DNA of 64,000 nucleotides, taken from the NCBI RefSeq assembly GCF_002796985.1, contig NZ_PEKX01000002.1, forward strand, positions 391,448 to 455,447, in the 5' to 3' direction. Below are positions 16,104 to 24,928 of the stretch, in pieces. Within the stretch, counting starts at the first letter, position 1, and each line of letters opens with the position of its first letter. Source of the stretch: Pseudomonas sp. (lineage in GTDB: Bacteria; Pseudomonadota; Gammaproteobacteria; Pseudomonadales; Pseudomonadaceae). The translations under genes were made by a program, and so were the position numbers. Under the pieces are notes generated by a model. It saw only the letters and a list, made by a program, of their open reading frames with translations, was not told the DNA's origin and made no database searches.

Positions 16104-17126
16104 ATGAACCACAGCATCGTCCAGAGCCACCAGGATTCCGACCTGTTCGGCCTGCTTTATGGCTTCAGCTTTCGCCCCGACCAGCCGGGCCTGGAGATCG
16201 ATTCGCCCACCGCCCTGCAACGCCTGCGGGAGCCGCGCGCGGCGGACGAATTCCTCTGGTTGCACCTGAACCTCGCGCATGCGGCCTGCGAGCGCTGGAT
16301 GAAGTCGCACCTGGATCTGCCCGACTATTTCTTCGAGACCCTGCGCGAAGGCTCGCGCTCCACCCGCATCGAACACGTGGACGGCGCGCTGCTGGCGGTG
16401 GTCAACGACGTGGTGTTCGACTTCAGCAGCCGCATGTCCTCGGACGTTGCCACCTTGTGGGTTTGCGCCCGCGGCCGCCTGCTGGTCACCGCCCGTGCGC
16501 AGCCACTGCGCTCAGTGGACACGCTGCGCTCCTCGGTAAAGCACGGCGAGAGCTTCAATTCGCCGCTGGAACTGCTGATCCACCTGCTGCGCGACCAAGG
16601 CGAAATCCTCACCCGCATCGTCCGCGAGACCAGCATCAGCGTGGATCGCATCGAGGACCAACTACTGTCCGCGCGGCTCTCCGCCAGCCGCGCGGACCTG
16701 GGCGCCATGCGCCGTGTGCTGGTGCGCTTGCAGCGCCTGCTGGCGCTGGAGCCGGGCTCGCTGATGCGCCTGCTCAACCGCCCGCCAGTGTGGCTGACGG
16801 AGGACGACGTGCGCGTGCTGCGCGAGGCCACCGAGGAGTTCTCCCTGGTGATCAATGACCTCACCGCGCTGGGCGAACGCATCAAGCTGCTGCAGGAAGA
16901 GATCGCCGCGAAGATCAACGAGCAGAGCAACCGCACGCTGTTCACCCTCACCGTGGTCACGGTGCTGGCGCTGCCGATCAACATCATCGCCGGCTTCTTC
17001 GGCATGAACGTCGGCGGCATTCCCTTCTCCGGCGACCCGGAGGGCTTCTGGATACTCGTGGTGCTGGTGGCCAGCTTCACCGGCCTGGCCGGGCGCTGGG
17101 CGTTCCGCAAGCGCGACGATTACTAA
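16104..17126 (+). CDS. zntB: CorA/ZntB-family divalent metal transporter
   Basis: A 340-residue member of the CorA superfamily. A long cytoplasmic domain (about 1-270, acidic and helical, ending in a coiled stretch ERIKLLQEEIAAKINEQSNR) is followed by two C-terminal transmembrane helices (about 278-300 and 312-332). Between them lies the signature loop GMNVGGIPF, which is the ZntB version of the CorA GMN motif. Relatives move Zn2+ (or Mg2+) as pentamers. ATG at 16104 is the family-like start; upstream codons belong to a repeat. It stands alone, between two repeat pairs. Confidence 0.88.
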   Translation: MNHSIVQSHQDSDLFGLLYGFSFRPDQPGLEIDSPTALQRLREPRAADEFLWLHLNLAHAACERWMKSHLDLPDYFFETLREGSRSTRIEHVDGALLAVVNDVVFDFSSRMSSDVATLWVCARGRLLVTARAQPLRSVDTLRSSVKHGESFNSPLELLIHLLRDQGEILTRIVRETSISVDRIEDQLLSARLSASRADLGAMRRVLVRLQRLLALEPGSLMRLLNRPPVWLTEDDVRVLREATEEFSLVINDLTALGERIKLLQEEIAAKINEQSNRTLFTLTVVTVLALPINIIAGFFGMNVGGIPFSGDPEGFWILVVLVASFTGLAGRWAFRKRDDY

Positions 17127-17196
17127 TCGAGCCCGGACATTGTTGCACCCTGTAGGAGCGCGCCCCTACAGGCCTACACCGGCGCAACCAGCCTGC

Positions 17197-17278
17197 GTAG
17201 GAGCGGACTCTGTCCGCGATCGATTTCCGGCTGCTCCGAGCTGGCCGGCTGCACATCGCGGACGAAGTCCGCTCCTAC
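17197..17278. repeat. Family B repeat pair
   Basis: Inverted units GGAGCGGACTCTGTCCGCGA and TCGCGGACGAAGTCCGCTCC flank a central GATTTCCGGCTGCTCC segment that is also shared with the 31.0 kb copy. Confidence 0.9.
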
Positions 17279-17303
17279 GCTCAGGTCGACCCCCAGCGCA
17301 GGC

Positions 17304-17330
17304 AAAAAAAGACCGGCTCAAAGGCCGGTC
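17304..17330 (-). terminator. Terminator of the phhABC operon
   Basis: Read on the minus strand, GACCGGCC-TTTGA-GCCGGTC is followed by TTTTTTT, 20 bases beyond the phhC stop. Confidence 0.92.
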
Positions 17331-17349
17331 GAGGGGGAAGAAATCGTCG

Positions 17350-18546
17350 TCAGCGGCAGACGCGGGCGATGGCCGCCGCCAGGTGGTCGAGGCGCTCGCC
17401 GTCGAGCCCGGCAATGTTGGCGCGGCCGCTGCTCACCAGGTAGATGCTGTGCTCCTCGCGCAGGATGCGTACCTGCTCGGCCTGCAGGCCGGTGTAGGAG
17501 AACATGCCGCGCTGGATCGCGATGTGCGCGAAGCGCTCCGCCAGCCCGTGGGGGCGCAAGGCTTCCACCAGGCCGACCCGCAGCTCGGCGATCCGCCCGC
17601 GCATGCCGTCCAGTTCTTCCAGCCAGAGGTTCTTCAGTTCCGGGTCGCCGAGGATGGTCGCGACCACTTCCGCGCCATGAGCCGGCGGAGTGGACCAGAG
17701 GCTGCGGGCGAACAGCGCCAGTTGGCTGCGGATGTCGGTGAGCTTGTCGGCGTTCTCGGCGCAGACGATCAGCGCGCCAACGCGGTCGCGGTAGAGGCCG
17801 AAGTTCTTCGAGCAGGAGCTGGTGATCAGCACTTCCGGCAGGCTTTCAGCCAGCAGGCGCACGGAGTACGCATCCTCCTCCAGCCCGTCGCCCAGGCCCT
17901 GGTAGGCGAAGTCCAGCAGCGGCAGCAGTTCGCGGCGGCGGACGATCTCCAGCACGCGCTGCCACTGCTCATGATCCAGATCGAAGCCGGTGGGGTTGTG
18001 GCAGCAGGCATGCAGCAGCACCACGTCGCCCTGGGGGATTTTCTCCAGCATGGCGAACATGGCTTCCGCGTCGAGGCGGTTGTCCGCGCCGACGTAGGGG
18101 TAGTGCTTGATCGGTACGCCAGCGGCGGCGAACAGGGTCTCGTGGATCGGCCAGGTCGGGTCGCTCAGCCAGATGCTCTTGCCCGGCAGGCAATGGGCGA
18201 TGAACTCCGCCGCCAGGCGCAGGGCACCGGTGCCACCGGGCGTCTGGGTGGCGTCGGCGCGCGAATCGGCCAGCAGCGGCGAGGTGACGCCCAGTACCAG
18301 CTCGCACAGGCGCGCGGCAAACAGCGCGTCACCGTGGCTGCCGACGTAGCTCTTGGTGGTTTCGCTATCCACCAGGCGCTGTTCGGCGAGCTTCACCGCG
18401 CGGGGGATCGGGGTGAGGCCCTGGGCGTCCTTGTAGACGCCCACGCCAAGGTCGAGCCGCGCGGGATTGGGGTCCGCCCGGTAGGCTTCGAGCAGGCCCA
18501 GGATCGGGTCGCCCGGTACGCGGGTAACCTTGGCGAAGTGCTTCAT
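17350..18546 (-). CDS. phhC: Aromatic amino acid aminotransferase
   Basis: A 398-residue PLP enzyme of the aspartate/aromatic aminotransferase fold I family; it converts tyrosine or phenylalanine plus 2-oxoglutarate to the aryl-pyruvate and glutamate. Visible signatures are SDPTWPIHETLF, HACCHNPTGFD and ITSSCSKNFGLYRDRVGAL, whose lysine binds PLP. The arginine near RSLWSTPPAHGA also fits the family. The start overlaps the phhB stop (ATGA), making it the third gene of the phenylalanine operon. It links PhhA-made tyrosine to 4-hydroxyphenylpyruvate, the Hpd substrate encoded at 50 kb. Confidence 0.94.
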   Translation of the reverse strand: MKHFAKVTRVPGDPILGLLEAYRADPNPARLDLGVGVYKDAQGLTPIPRAVKLAEQRLVDSETTKSYVGSHGDALFAARLCELVLGVTSPLLADSRADATQTPGGTGALRLAAEFIAHCLPGKSIWLSDPTWPIHETLFAAAGVPIKHYPYVGADNRLDAEAMFAMLEKIPQGDVVLLHACCHNPTGFDLDHEQWQRVLEIVRRRELLPLLDFAYQGLGDGLEEDAYSVRLLAESLPEVLITSSCSKNFGLYRDRVGALIVCAENADKLTDIRSQLALFARSLWSTPPAHGAEVVATILGDPELKNLWLEELDGMRGRIAELRVGLVEALRPHGLAERFAHIAIQRGMFSYTGLQAEQVRILREEHSIYLVSSGRANIAGLDGERLDHLAAAIARVCR

Positions 18547-18899
18547 TTGCGTCCCTCTGCTTTCGCGGCCAGCTCGTCGGTGCGCGCGGCCATGATGAAG
18601 TCGTTGCGGTGCAGGCCCTTCAGCTCGTGGCTCCACCAGGTGACGGTGACCTTGCCCCACTGGGTCAGCAGGTCGGGGTGGTGGCCCTCTTCCTCGGCGA
18701 TGGCGCCCACCGCGTTGGTGAAGGCCAGGGCGTGCCTGAAGTTCTTGAACAGGAAGACCCGCTCCAGTTCCATGTGGTTGTCGCGGACCTCGATGTTCCA
18801 GTCCGGGATCTGCTTGATCAGCACCGCCAGTTCTTCGTCGGACACCTTCGGGGCGTCGGCGCGGCAGGCTTCGCAATGGGCTTGGGTGAGTGCGGTCAT
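18543..18899 (-). CDS. phhB: Pterin-4a-carbinolamine dehydratase
   Basis: A 118-residue PCD/DCoH protein that regenerates the pterin cofactor of phenylalanine hydroxylase by dehydrating 4a-hydroxytetrahydropterin. The active-site histidines and acidic residue are seen in the EEEGHHPDLLTQWGKVTVTW segment (about 70-89). Length is standard. AAGGAG precedes the ATG. It lies between phhA and phhC, the usual Pseudomonas order; in the genus PhhB has also been linked to phhA expression. Confidence 0.96.
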   Translation of the reverse strand: MTALTQAHCEACRADAPKVSDEELAVLIKQIPDWNIEVRDNHMELERVFLFKNFRHALAFTNAVGAIAEEEGHHPDLLTQWGKVTVTWWSHELKGLHRNDFIMAARTDELAAKAEGRK

Positions 18900-18936
18900 G
18901 AAAGGGTTCTCCTTGTCGTGGGTGGCATAGGAGTGC

Positions 18937-18964
18937 GCTCGCGAACCATCTTAGGCTCGCGAGC
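18937..18964. other. Intercistronic hairpin between phhA and phhB
   Basis: GCTCGCGA and TCGCGAGC arms surround a 12-base loop, with no T-run. It may stabilise the upstream phhA message or merely be a degenerate repeat unit. Confidence 0.5.
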
Positions 18965-19004
18965 ACGTCTCATCCTAGGCACAGATGGGATCGATTGCAG
19001 CGGA

Positions 19005-19793
19005 TCAGGCAGCCTGTTTCGGCGGAAACTTCGGCGCGTGCAGGCCCAGGTGCATGGCTTCGCGCACCAGCGCCATGATGTCTTCGTGGGCCAGCTCGAA
19101 CAGGCGCTTGAGCTCGGGCAGCACGAAATACAGGGGCTGCAGGATGTCGATGCGGTAAGGCGTGCGCATGCATTCCAGCGGGTTGAAGGCCTGGTGCTCG
19201 GGCTCGCCGGAGAGGCTGTAGACCGTTTCCCTGGGCGAGGAGAGGATGCCGCCGCCGTAGATGCGCAGGCCCTGCGAGGTATCCAGCAGGCCGAACTCGA
19301 TGGTCATCCAGTAGAGGCGGGCGAGGTACACCCGTTCTGCCTTGCTGGCGGCCAGGCCGAGCTTGCCGTAGGTGTGGGTGAACTCGGCGAACCAGGGGTT
19401 GGTGAGCAGAGGGCAGTGGCCGAAGATCTCGTGGAAGATGTCCGGCTCCTGCAGGTAGTCCAGCTCTTCCGGGGTGCGGATAAAGGTGGCGACGGGGAAT
19501 TGCTGGCTGGCCAGCAACTCGAAGAAGGTCTGGAACGGGATCAGCGCCGGCACCCGCGCCACGCGCCAGCCGGTGGCGGCCTGGAGCACCTGGTTGACCT
19601 CGCCCAGTTGCGGGATTCGCTCATGGGGCAGGCTGAGCTGCTCGATGCCGTCCAGGTATTCCTGACAAGCGCGGCCCTCGATCACTTTCAGTTGGCGGGT
19701 GATCAGGGTATTCCAGACCTGGTGCTCGGTTTCCGGGTAGTGGATGAAACCGTGCTCGTCAGGTTGGCGGGCCACGTACTGCGTTGTCTTCAT
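19005..19793 (-). CDS. phhA: Phenylalanine 4-hydroxylase
   Basis: A 262-residue non-heme iron, pterin-dependent monooxygenase turning L-phenylalanine into L-tyrosine. It has the short bacterial form without a regulatory domain. The iron site is visible: FHEIFGHCPLL provides the two histidines and YWMTIEFGLL the glutamate. The start at 19793 (MKTTQYVARQ) is chosen over a 60-residue upstream extension that runs through the promoter and operator; GGAG precedes it. It heads the phhA-phhB-phhC operon, divergent from phhR. Confidence 0.97.
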   Translation of the reverse strand: MKTTQYVARQPDEHGFIHYPETEHQVWNTLITRQLKVIEGRACQEYLDGIEQLSLPHERIPQLGEVNQVLQAATGWRVARVPALIPFQTFFELLASQQFPVATFIRTPEELDYLQEPDIFHEIFGHCPLLTNPWFAEFTHTYGKLGLAASKAERVYLARLYWMTIEFGLLDTSQGLRIYGGGILSSPRETVYSLSGEPEHQAFNPLECMRTPYRIDILQPLYFVLPELKRLFELAHEDIMALVREAMHLGLHAPKFPPKQAA

Positions 19794-19901
19794 GGAGCCT
19801 CCGGCGTCGAGCTGCCTGTTCTTGTGATGACTCACAAATAGCGCGATGCGTGCCGGCAAACAGCCCCCTGGGCGCTGCGTTGGCGGGCGAGTTGCAGGGC
19901 A

Positions 19902-19925
19902 ATCCGTAAAGAAATGATTACGGAT
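19902..19925. promoter_or_regulatory. PhhR/TyrR-type operator between phhA and phhR
   Basis: A perfect 8-base inverted repeat ATCCGTAA-(8)-TTACGGAT. Its inner part CGTAAA-N6-ATTACG matches the TyrR-box pattern TGTAAA-N6-TTTACA at most positions. It lies about 110 bases upstream of phhA and 130 upstream of phhR, placed to serve both. Confidence 0.8.
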
Positions 19926-20053
19926 GGCGGCGCGGGCAATCGGCCATGGCTTGAAGCTGCGGTCATCTGTCACATATTCTTGACGATAATTTCCGGCCGC
20001 CTTGCGAAAATCCGCGCCGGAGCGCCCACCACAACGACAACCACGGGCCCGCC

Positions 20054-21616
20054 ATGCGCATCAAAGTGCACTGCCAGAACCGCGTCGGCATCCTGCGCGA
20101 CATCCTCAACCTGCTGGTCGACTACGGCATCAACGTCAACCGCGGCGAGGTCGGCGGCGAGCAGGGCAACGCCATCTACCTGCTCTGCCCGAACCTCATC
20201 AACCTGCAGTTCCAGTCGCTCAAGCCCAAGTTCGAAGCGGTGCCCGGCGTATTCGGCGTCAAGCGCGTCGGCCTGATGCCCAGCGAGCGCCGCCACCTGG
20301 AGCTGAATGCGCTGCTGGCGGCGCTGGAGTTTCCGGTGCTGTCCATCGATATGGCCGGGCAGATAGTCGCGGGCAACCGCGCCGCTGCGCAGTTGCTGGG
20401 CGTACGCGTCGATGAAGTGCCGGGCATCCCGCTGTCGCGCTACGCCGAGGACCTCGACCTGCCGGAATTGGTGCGAGCCAACAAGGCGCGCATCAATGGC
20501 CTGCGGGTGAAGGTGAAAGGGGACGTGTTCCTCGCCGACATTGCGCCGCTGCAAACCGAGCATGACGAAAGCGAAGCACTGGCCGGCGCCGTGCTCACGC
20601 TGCACCGCGCCGACCGCGTCGGCGAGCGCATCTACAACGTGCGTCGCCTGGAGCTGCGCGGCTTCGACAGCATCTTCCAGAGCTCGCGGGTGATGGCTGC
20701 CGTGGTGCGCGAAGCACGCCGCATGGCGCCGCTGGATGCACCGCTGTTGATCGAGGGCGAGACCGGTACCGGCAAGGAGCTGCTGGCCCGCGCCTGCCAC
20801 CTCGCCAGCCCGCGTGGACAGTCGCCGTTCATGGCGCTGAACTGCGCTGGCCTGCCCGAATCCATGGCCGAGACCGAGCTGTTCGGCTACGGCCCCGGCG
20901 CCTTCGAAGGCGCGCGCCCGGAAGGCAAACTCGGCCTGCTGGAGCTGACCGCCGGCGGCACCCTGTTCCTCGATGGCGTCGGTGAAATGAGCCCGCGCCT
21001 GCAGGCCAAGCTCCTGCGCTTCCTGCAGGACGGTTGCTTCCGCCGCGTGGGCAGCGACGAGGAGGTGTACCTGGACGTGCGGGTGATCTGCGCGACCCAG
21101 ACGGACCTGTCCGAGCTCTGCACCAAGGGCGAGTTCCGCCAGGACCTCTACCACCGCCTCAACGTGCTGTCGTTGCACATCCCGCCGCTGCGCGAATGCC
21201 TGGATGGCCTGGAGCCGCTGGTGGAGCACTTCCTCGATCAGGCCAGCCGGCAGATCGGTTGTGCGCTACCCAAGCTCTCGCCGCAGGCGCTGGACCGCCT
21301 CGGCCGCTACCACTGGCCGGGCAACGTGCGGCAGCTGGAGAACGCGCTGTTCCAGGCGGTTTCGCTGTGCGAAGGCGGCACCATCCGCCCCGAGCACATC
21401 CGCTTGCCGGACTACGGTGCGCCGCATCCGCTGGGGGATTTTTCACTGGACGGTGGGCTGGATGCCATCGTTGGCCGATTCGAGAAGGCGGTGCTGGAGC
21501 GGCTCTACCGCGAGCACCCGAGCAGCCGGCAACTGGGCAAACGGCTAGGGGTGTCGCACACCACTATCGCCAACAAGCTGCGCATGCATGGGCTGGGGCA
21601 CAACGAGGAGCCTTGA
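20054..21616 (+). CDS. phhR: PhhR, TyrR-like activator of phenylalanine catabolism
   Basis: A 520-residue regulator. An ACT domain (about 1-75, VHCQNRVGILRDILNLLVDY) likely binds aromatic amino acids. A PAS domain (about 80-190) precedes an AAA+ domain with Walker A GETGTGKE (235-242). A Fis-type helix-turn-helix lies at the C terminus (SRQLGKRLGVSHTTIANKL). The sigma-54 contact motif GAFTGA is GAFEGA (282-287), and the preceding loop reads FGYGPGAFEG, as in TyrR-type proteins that can work with sigma-70 promoters. Divergent from phhA with the operator between. Confidence 0.95.
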   Translation: MRIKVHCQNRVGILRDILNLLVDYGINVNRGEVGGEQGNAIYLLCPNLINLQFQSLKPKFEAVPGVFGVKRVGLMPSERRHLELNALLAALEFPVLSIDMAGQIVAGNRAAAQLLGVRVDEVPGIPLSRYAEDLDLPELVRANKARINGLRVKVKGDVFLADIAPLQTEHDESEALAGAVLTLHRADRVGERIYNVRRLELRGFDSIFQSSRVMAAVVREARRMAPLDAPLLIEGETGTGKELLARACHLASPRGQSPFMALNCAGLPESMAETELFGYGPGAFEGARPEGKLGLLELTAGGTLFLDGVGEMSPRLQAKLLRFLQDGCFRRVGSDEEVYLDVRVICATQTDLSELCTKGEFRQDLYHRLNVLSLHIPPLRECLDGLEPLVEHFLDQASRQIGCALPKLSPQALDRLGRYHWPGNVRQLENALFQAVSLCEGGTIRPEHIRLPDYGAPHPLGDFSLDGGLDAIVGRFEKAVLERLYREHPSSRQLGKRLGVSHTTIANKLRMHGLGHNEEP

Positions 21617-21674
21617 CGTTGTGAGACGTGGGAGCGAGCGGTCTGCGAAGAGCATCCACCGGACGCGGAAAAAC

Positions 21675-21702
21675 AAAACCCCGGCATCAGGCCGGGGTTT
21701 TT
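21675..21702. terminator. Bidirectional terminator phhR / DUF6316 gene
   Basis: AAAACCCCGGC-ATCAG-GCCGGGGTTTT, with A-run and T-run on both sides, lies between the converging genes. Confidence 0.92.
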
Positions 21703-21726
21703 CATTCGCATTCCGTCAGCCTGCGG

Positions 21727-21936
21727 TCACTGCGCCGCCCGCGCGAACAACCCGGCCGCCTGCTGCATGCGGGTGATGTACTGGACGATCTCGCGCTCGG
21801 CATCGAAGCGGGTGAAGTAGGGCCCTTCGAGCGTGCCCTCACGGGTAGAGAAGAAGTACTGCCCATTGACCGAACTGATGCGGTCGCTGCGGTAGTGGGT
21901 GGCCGCCTGACTGTCGTTGACCCGTTGTCCCAACAT
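21727..21936 (-). CDS. Small DUF6316-like hypothetical protein
   Basis: A 69-residue soluble protein with no signal peptide. It looks like the short Pseudomonas family DUF6316 (RVNDSQAATHYRSDRI, YFFSTREGTLEGPYFTRFDA, REIVQYITRM). ATG at 21936 has a GGAGG-like site upstream. A beta-rich first half and an amphipathic C-terminal helix are suggested by the pattern. The function is unknown; it is monocistronic, facing the phhR terminator. Confidence 0.7.
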   Translation of the reverse strand: MLGQRVNDSQAATHYRSDRISSVNGQYFFSTREGTLEGPYFTRFDAEREIVQYITRMQQAAGLFARAAQ

Positions 21937-22134
21937 GAACTGACCTCCCGAACCAAAGGATTAATGAGAACGAGTGTATGCCGCAAAGCCGCACAGTGCC
22001 GGGGTCGCAGGGGAATGGCGACGAACGGCGGGGTTTTGTTTCAGCAATGAAACAGCCCCGTCATCCGGCTGTTAGCCAGCCTTGTCTATGCTCAGTGTCC
22101 GGCGACAATCGTCGCTGAGCAGGGTCTCGGAAAG

Positions 22135-22200
22135 TTGAGTATTTTGGTTATAAGAAAATCAAAATATATTCTTTTTAATGCGTAAAGACCTTGTGCATAG
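22135..22200 (+). promoter_or_regulatory. AT-rich promoter region of lsfA
   Basis: A strikingly AT-rich stretch in a GC-rich genome (TATAAGAAAATCAAAATATA followed by TTCTTTTTAATG) ends about 30 bases before the lsfA start. It is compatible with an activator-dependent (CysB-type) sulfur-starvation promoter, but no exact site can be assigned. Confidence 0.5.
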
Positions 22201-22229
22201 TGGCTACCAACACGAACAAGGAGAGACCC

Positions 22230-22868
<639 letters not shown>

Positions 22869-22923
22869 CTCTCCGCTTCCCATCCGGGGAGTCACTGCGC
22901 GAGCAAACCTCGAGCGGAAATCG

Positions 22924-22947
22924 GGCCGGTTCGCCGGCCTGTTTTTT
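22924..22947 (+). terminator. Terminator after lsfA
   Basis: GGCCGG-TTCG-CCGGCC is followed by TGTTTTTT, 55 bases after the lsfA stop. Confidence 0.9.
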
Positions 22948-23044
22948 ATCCTTCATGCGCGGACCACGCCGCGCTTTTTTATTCAAGCTCTGACTTACCC
23001 GCCAAACGGGGAGAAGACGTCAGCCCACGCCAAGGAGAACGACC

Positions 23045-24073
23045 ATGGGTCATTCCACCTGGCGCCGCAGCCTGGCCGTCGCTCTTCTCGCGAGCCTGCC
23101 GATCGGCGCCTACAACAGCCCCGCCCAAGCCGCCGACGCAACCGCACCCGCTCCACCGAAAGAGCTGCGCCTGGATTACGCCTACTACGCACCCACCAGC
23201 CTGGTGCTCAAGCACTTCGGCTGGCTGGAGAAGTCCCTCAAGCCGCAAGGCACGCAAGTGCGCTGGGTGTTCAGCCAGGGCAGCAACCGTTCGCTGGAGT
23301 ACCTCAACGCCGGCAGCACCGACTTCGCCTCCACCGCAGGCCTCGCCGCCGTGCTCAGCCGCGCCAACGGCAGCCCGCTGAAGACTGTCTACATCGCCAG
23401 CCGCCCGGAGTGGACCGCGCTGGTGGTGCCCAAGGATTCGCCGCTGAAATCCGTCGCCGATCTCAAGGGCAAGAAGATCGCCGCCACCAAGGGCACCGAC
23501 CCCTACCTGTTCCTGCTGCGCAGCCTGCAGCAGGCCGGGCTGGACAAGAACGACGTGGAGATCGTCCACCTGCAGCACCCGGACGGCCGCGCCGCACTGG
23601 AGCAGGGCAGGGTGGACGCCTGGGCCGGCCTCGATCCGCACATGGCCGCCAGCGAGCGGCAGGCCGGTTCGCGGCTGCTGTACCGCAATGTCGACTTCAA
23701 CAGTTACGGCGTGCTCAGCGTCACCGAGAAGTTCGAGAAGGAACAGCCGCAACTGATCAAGCAGGTCATTGCCGCCTATGAAGAGGCGCGTCAGTGGGCC
23801 GTGGCGCACCCGGAGGAGACCGCGAAGCTGCTCGCCGAGGAAGCCAAGCTGCCGCTGGAAGTGGCGAAGCTGCAACTCTCTCGCACCGACTTCAGCAAGC
23901 CGCTGCCGGGCGCCGAACAGGTGGCCGCGCTGAAGGCTGCCGCTCCGATCCTGCTGGAAGAGCAACTGGTGCGCCCGGGGACTGACGTCACCGCCGTGGT
24001 CGATCAACTGATCGCGCCGCAACTGGCCGGCGAAGTGATCGGCAAGCCCGCTGTCGCCAGGGCGGAGCAGTAG
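23045..24073 (+). CDS. Sulfonate-type ABC substrate-binding protein
   Basis: A 342-residue periplasmic protein of the SsuA/TauA (NMT1-like) fold. The signal peptide runs to about residue 30 (SPAQA|ADATAP). Fold signatures are LRLDYAYYAPTSLVLKHFG, LNAGSTDFASTAGLAAVL and LKGKKIAATKGTDPYLFLL. CAAGGAG precedes ATG 23045. It is the first gene of a three-gene transporter distinct from the ssu operon that follows; the same order (lsfA, binding protein, permease, ATPase, ssuE) is recalled for P. aeruginosa. Likely ligand: an aliphatic or aryl sulfonate or sulfate ester. Confidence 0.87.
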   Translation: MGHSTWRRSLAVALLASLPIGAYNSPAQAADATAPAPPKELRLDYAYYAPTSLVLKHFGWLEKSLKPQGTQVRWVFSQGSNRSLEYLNAGSTDFASTAGLAAVLSRANGSPLKTVYIASRPEWTALVVPKDSPLKSVADLKGKKIAATKGTDPYLFLLRSLQQAGLDKNDVEIVHLQHPDGRAALEQGRVDAWAGLDPHMAASERQAGSRLLYRNVDFNSYGVLSVTEKFEKEQPQLIKQVIAAYEEARQWAVAHPEETAKLLAEEAKLPLEVAKLQLSRTDFSKPLPGAEQVAALKAAAPILLEEQLVRPGTDVTAVVDQLIAPQLAGEVIGKPAVARAEQ

Positions 24074-24076
24074 TCC

Positions 24077-24928
24077 ATGCCACCCCAGAGCCTGCCAACC
24101 CCGAGCCTGCGCCTGGCCCGCCAGCGTCGCGGACTGAAACTGCGCTGGCCACGGCTGAGCTGGCGCGCCTGGCTGGTGCCGCTGCTGCTGTGTGCGGCGC
24201 TGGAGCTGTCGGTGCGCGTCGGCTGGCTGGCCGAGCACCAGATGCCCGCACCCAGCAGTGTCGCGCTGACCCTCTGGCAACTGGCCCAGGGCGAGCTCTG
24301 GAAGCATGTCGCCGCCAGTCTGGCGCGGGTCGCTGCCGGCTTCTTCATCGGCGCGGCGGCCGCCGTGTTGATCGGCACCTGGGTGGGCCTCAGCCAGCGT
24401 GCCGAGGCCTATCTGGAGCCAACCTTCCAGGCGCTGCGGGCCATCCCCAGCCTCGCCTGGGTGCCTTTGCTGCTGCTTTGGCTGGGCATCGACGAAACCC
24501 CGAAGATCGTGCTGATCGCCCTGGGCGCCTTCTTCCCCGTGTACCTCTCGCTGGTGGCCGGCGTGCGCAACGTCGACCGCAAGTGGGTGGAGCTGGGCCG
24601 CCTGTATCACCTGTCGCCCTTCGCCCTGGTGCGGCGCATCCTCCTGCCGGCGGCATTGCCGAGCCTGTTCACCGGCCTGCGCGGCGCGCTGAGTTTGAGC
24701 TGGATGTTCCTCGTCGCCGCCGAACTGATCGCCGCCACCCGCGGCCTGGGCTATTTGCTCAGCGATGGCCGGGAAACCTCGCGGCCAGACATCGTCATCG
24801 CCGCCATCCTGGTGCTGGCGGTGCTCGGCAAGCTCAGCGACAGCCTGCTCAAGGCGCTGGAGCAGCGCGCGCTGGCCTGGCGCGATACCTTTCTGGGCAA
24901 TCGTCCTCAGGAGCAGGGAGACAACTGA
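24077..24928 (+). CDS. Sulfonate-type ABC transporter permease
   Basis: A 283-residue inner-membrane permease with about six hydrophobic segments after a basic N terminus (LARQRRGLKLRWPRL). The EAA-type loop is visible as ELGRLYHLSPFALVRRILLPAALPS in the SsuC/TauC style (short quote: LGRLYHLSPFALVRRILLPA). It starts three bases after the binding-protein stop, and its own stop overlaps the ATPase start (TGATG), so the three genes are coupled. Confidence 0.88.
   Translation: MPPQSLPTPSLRLARQRRGLKLRWPRLSWRAWLVPLLLCAALELSVRVGWLAEHQMPAPSSVALTLWQLAQGELWKHVAASLARVAAGFFIGAAAAVLIGTWVGLSQRAEAYLEPTFQALRAIPSLAWVPLLLLWLGIDETPKIVLIALGAFFPVYLSLVAGVRNVDRKWVELGRLYHLSPFALVRRILLPAALPSLFTGLRGALSLSWMFLVAAELIAATRGLGYLLSDGRETSRPDIVIAAILVLAVLGKLSDSLLKALEQRALAWRDTFLGNRPQEQGDN

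Noticed and set aside
19881..19895. Sigma-54-like TGGC-N7-TTGC motif reading toward phhR
   Set aside because: Only the core dinucleotides match, it points toward the regulator rather than phhA, and such matches are common by chance in GC-rich DNA.
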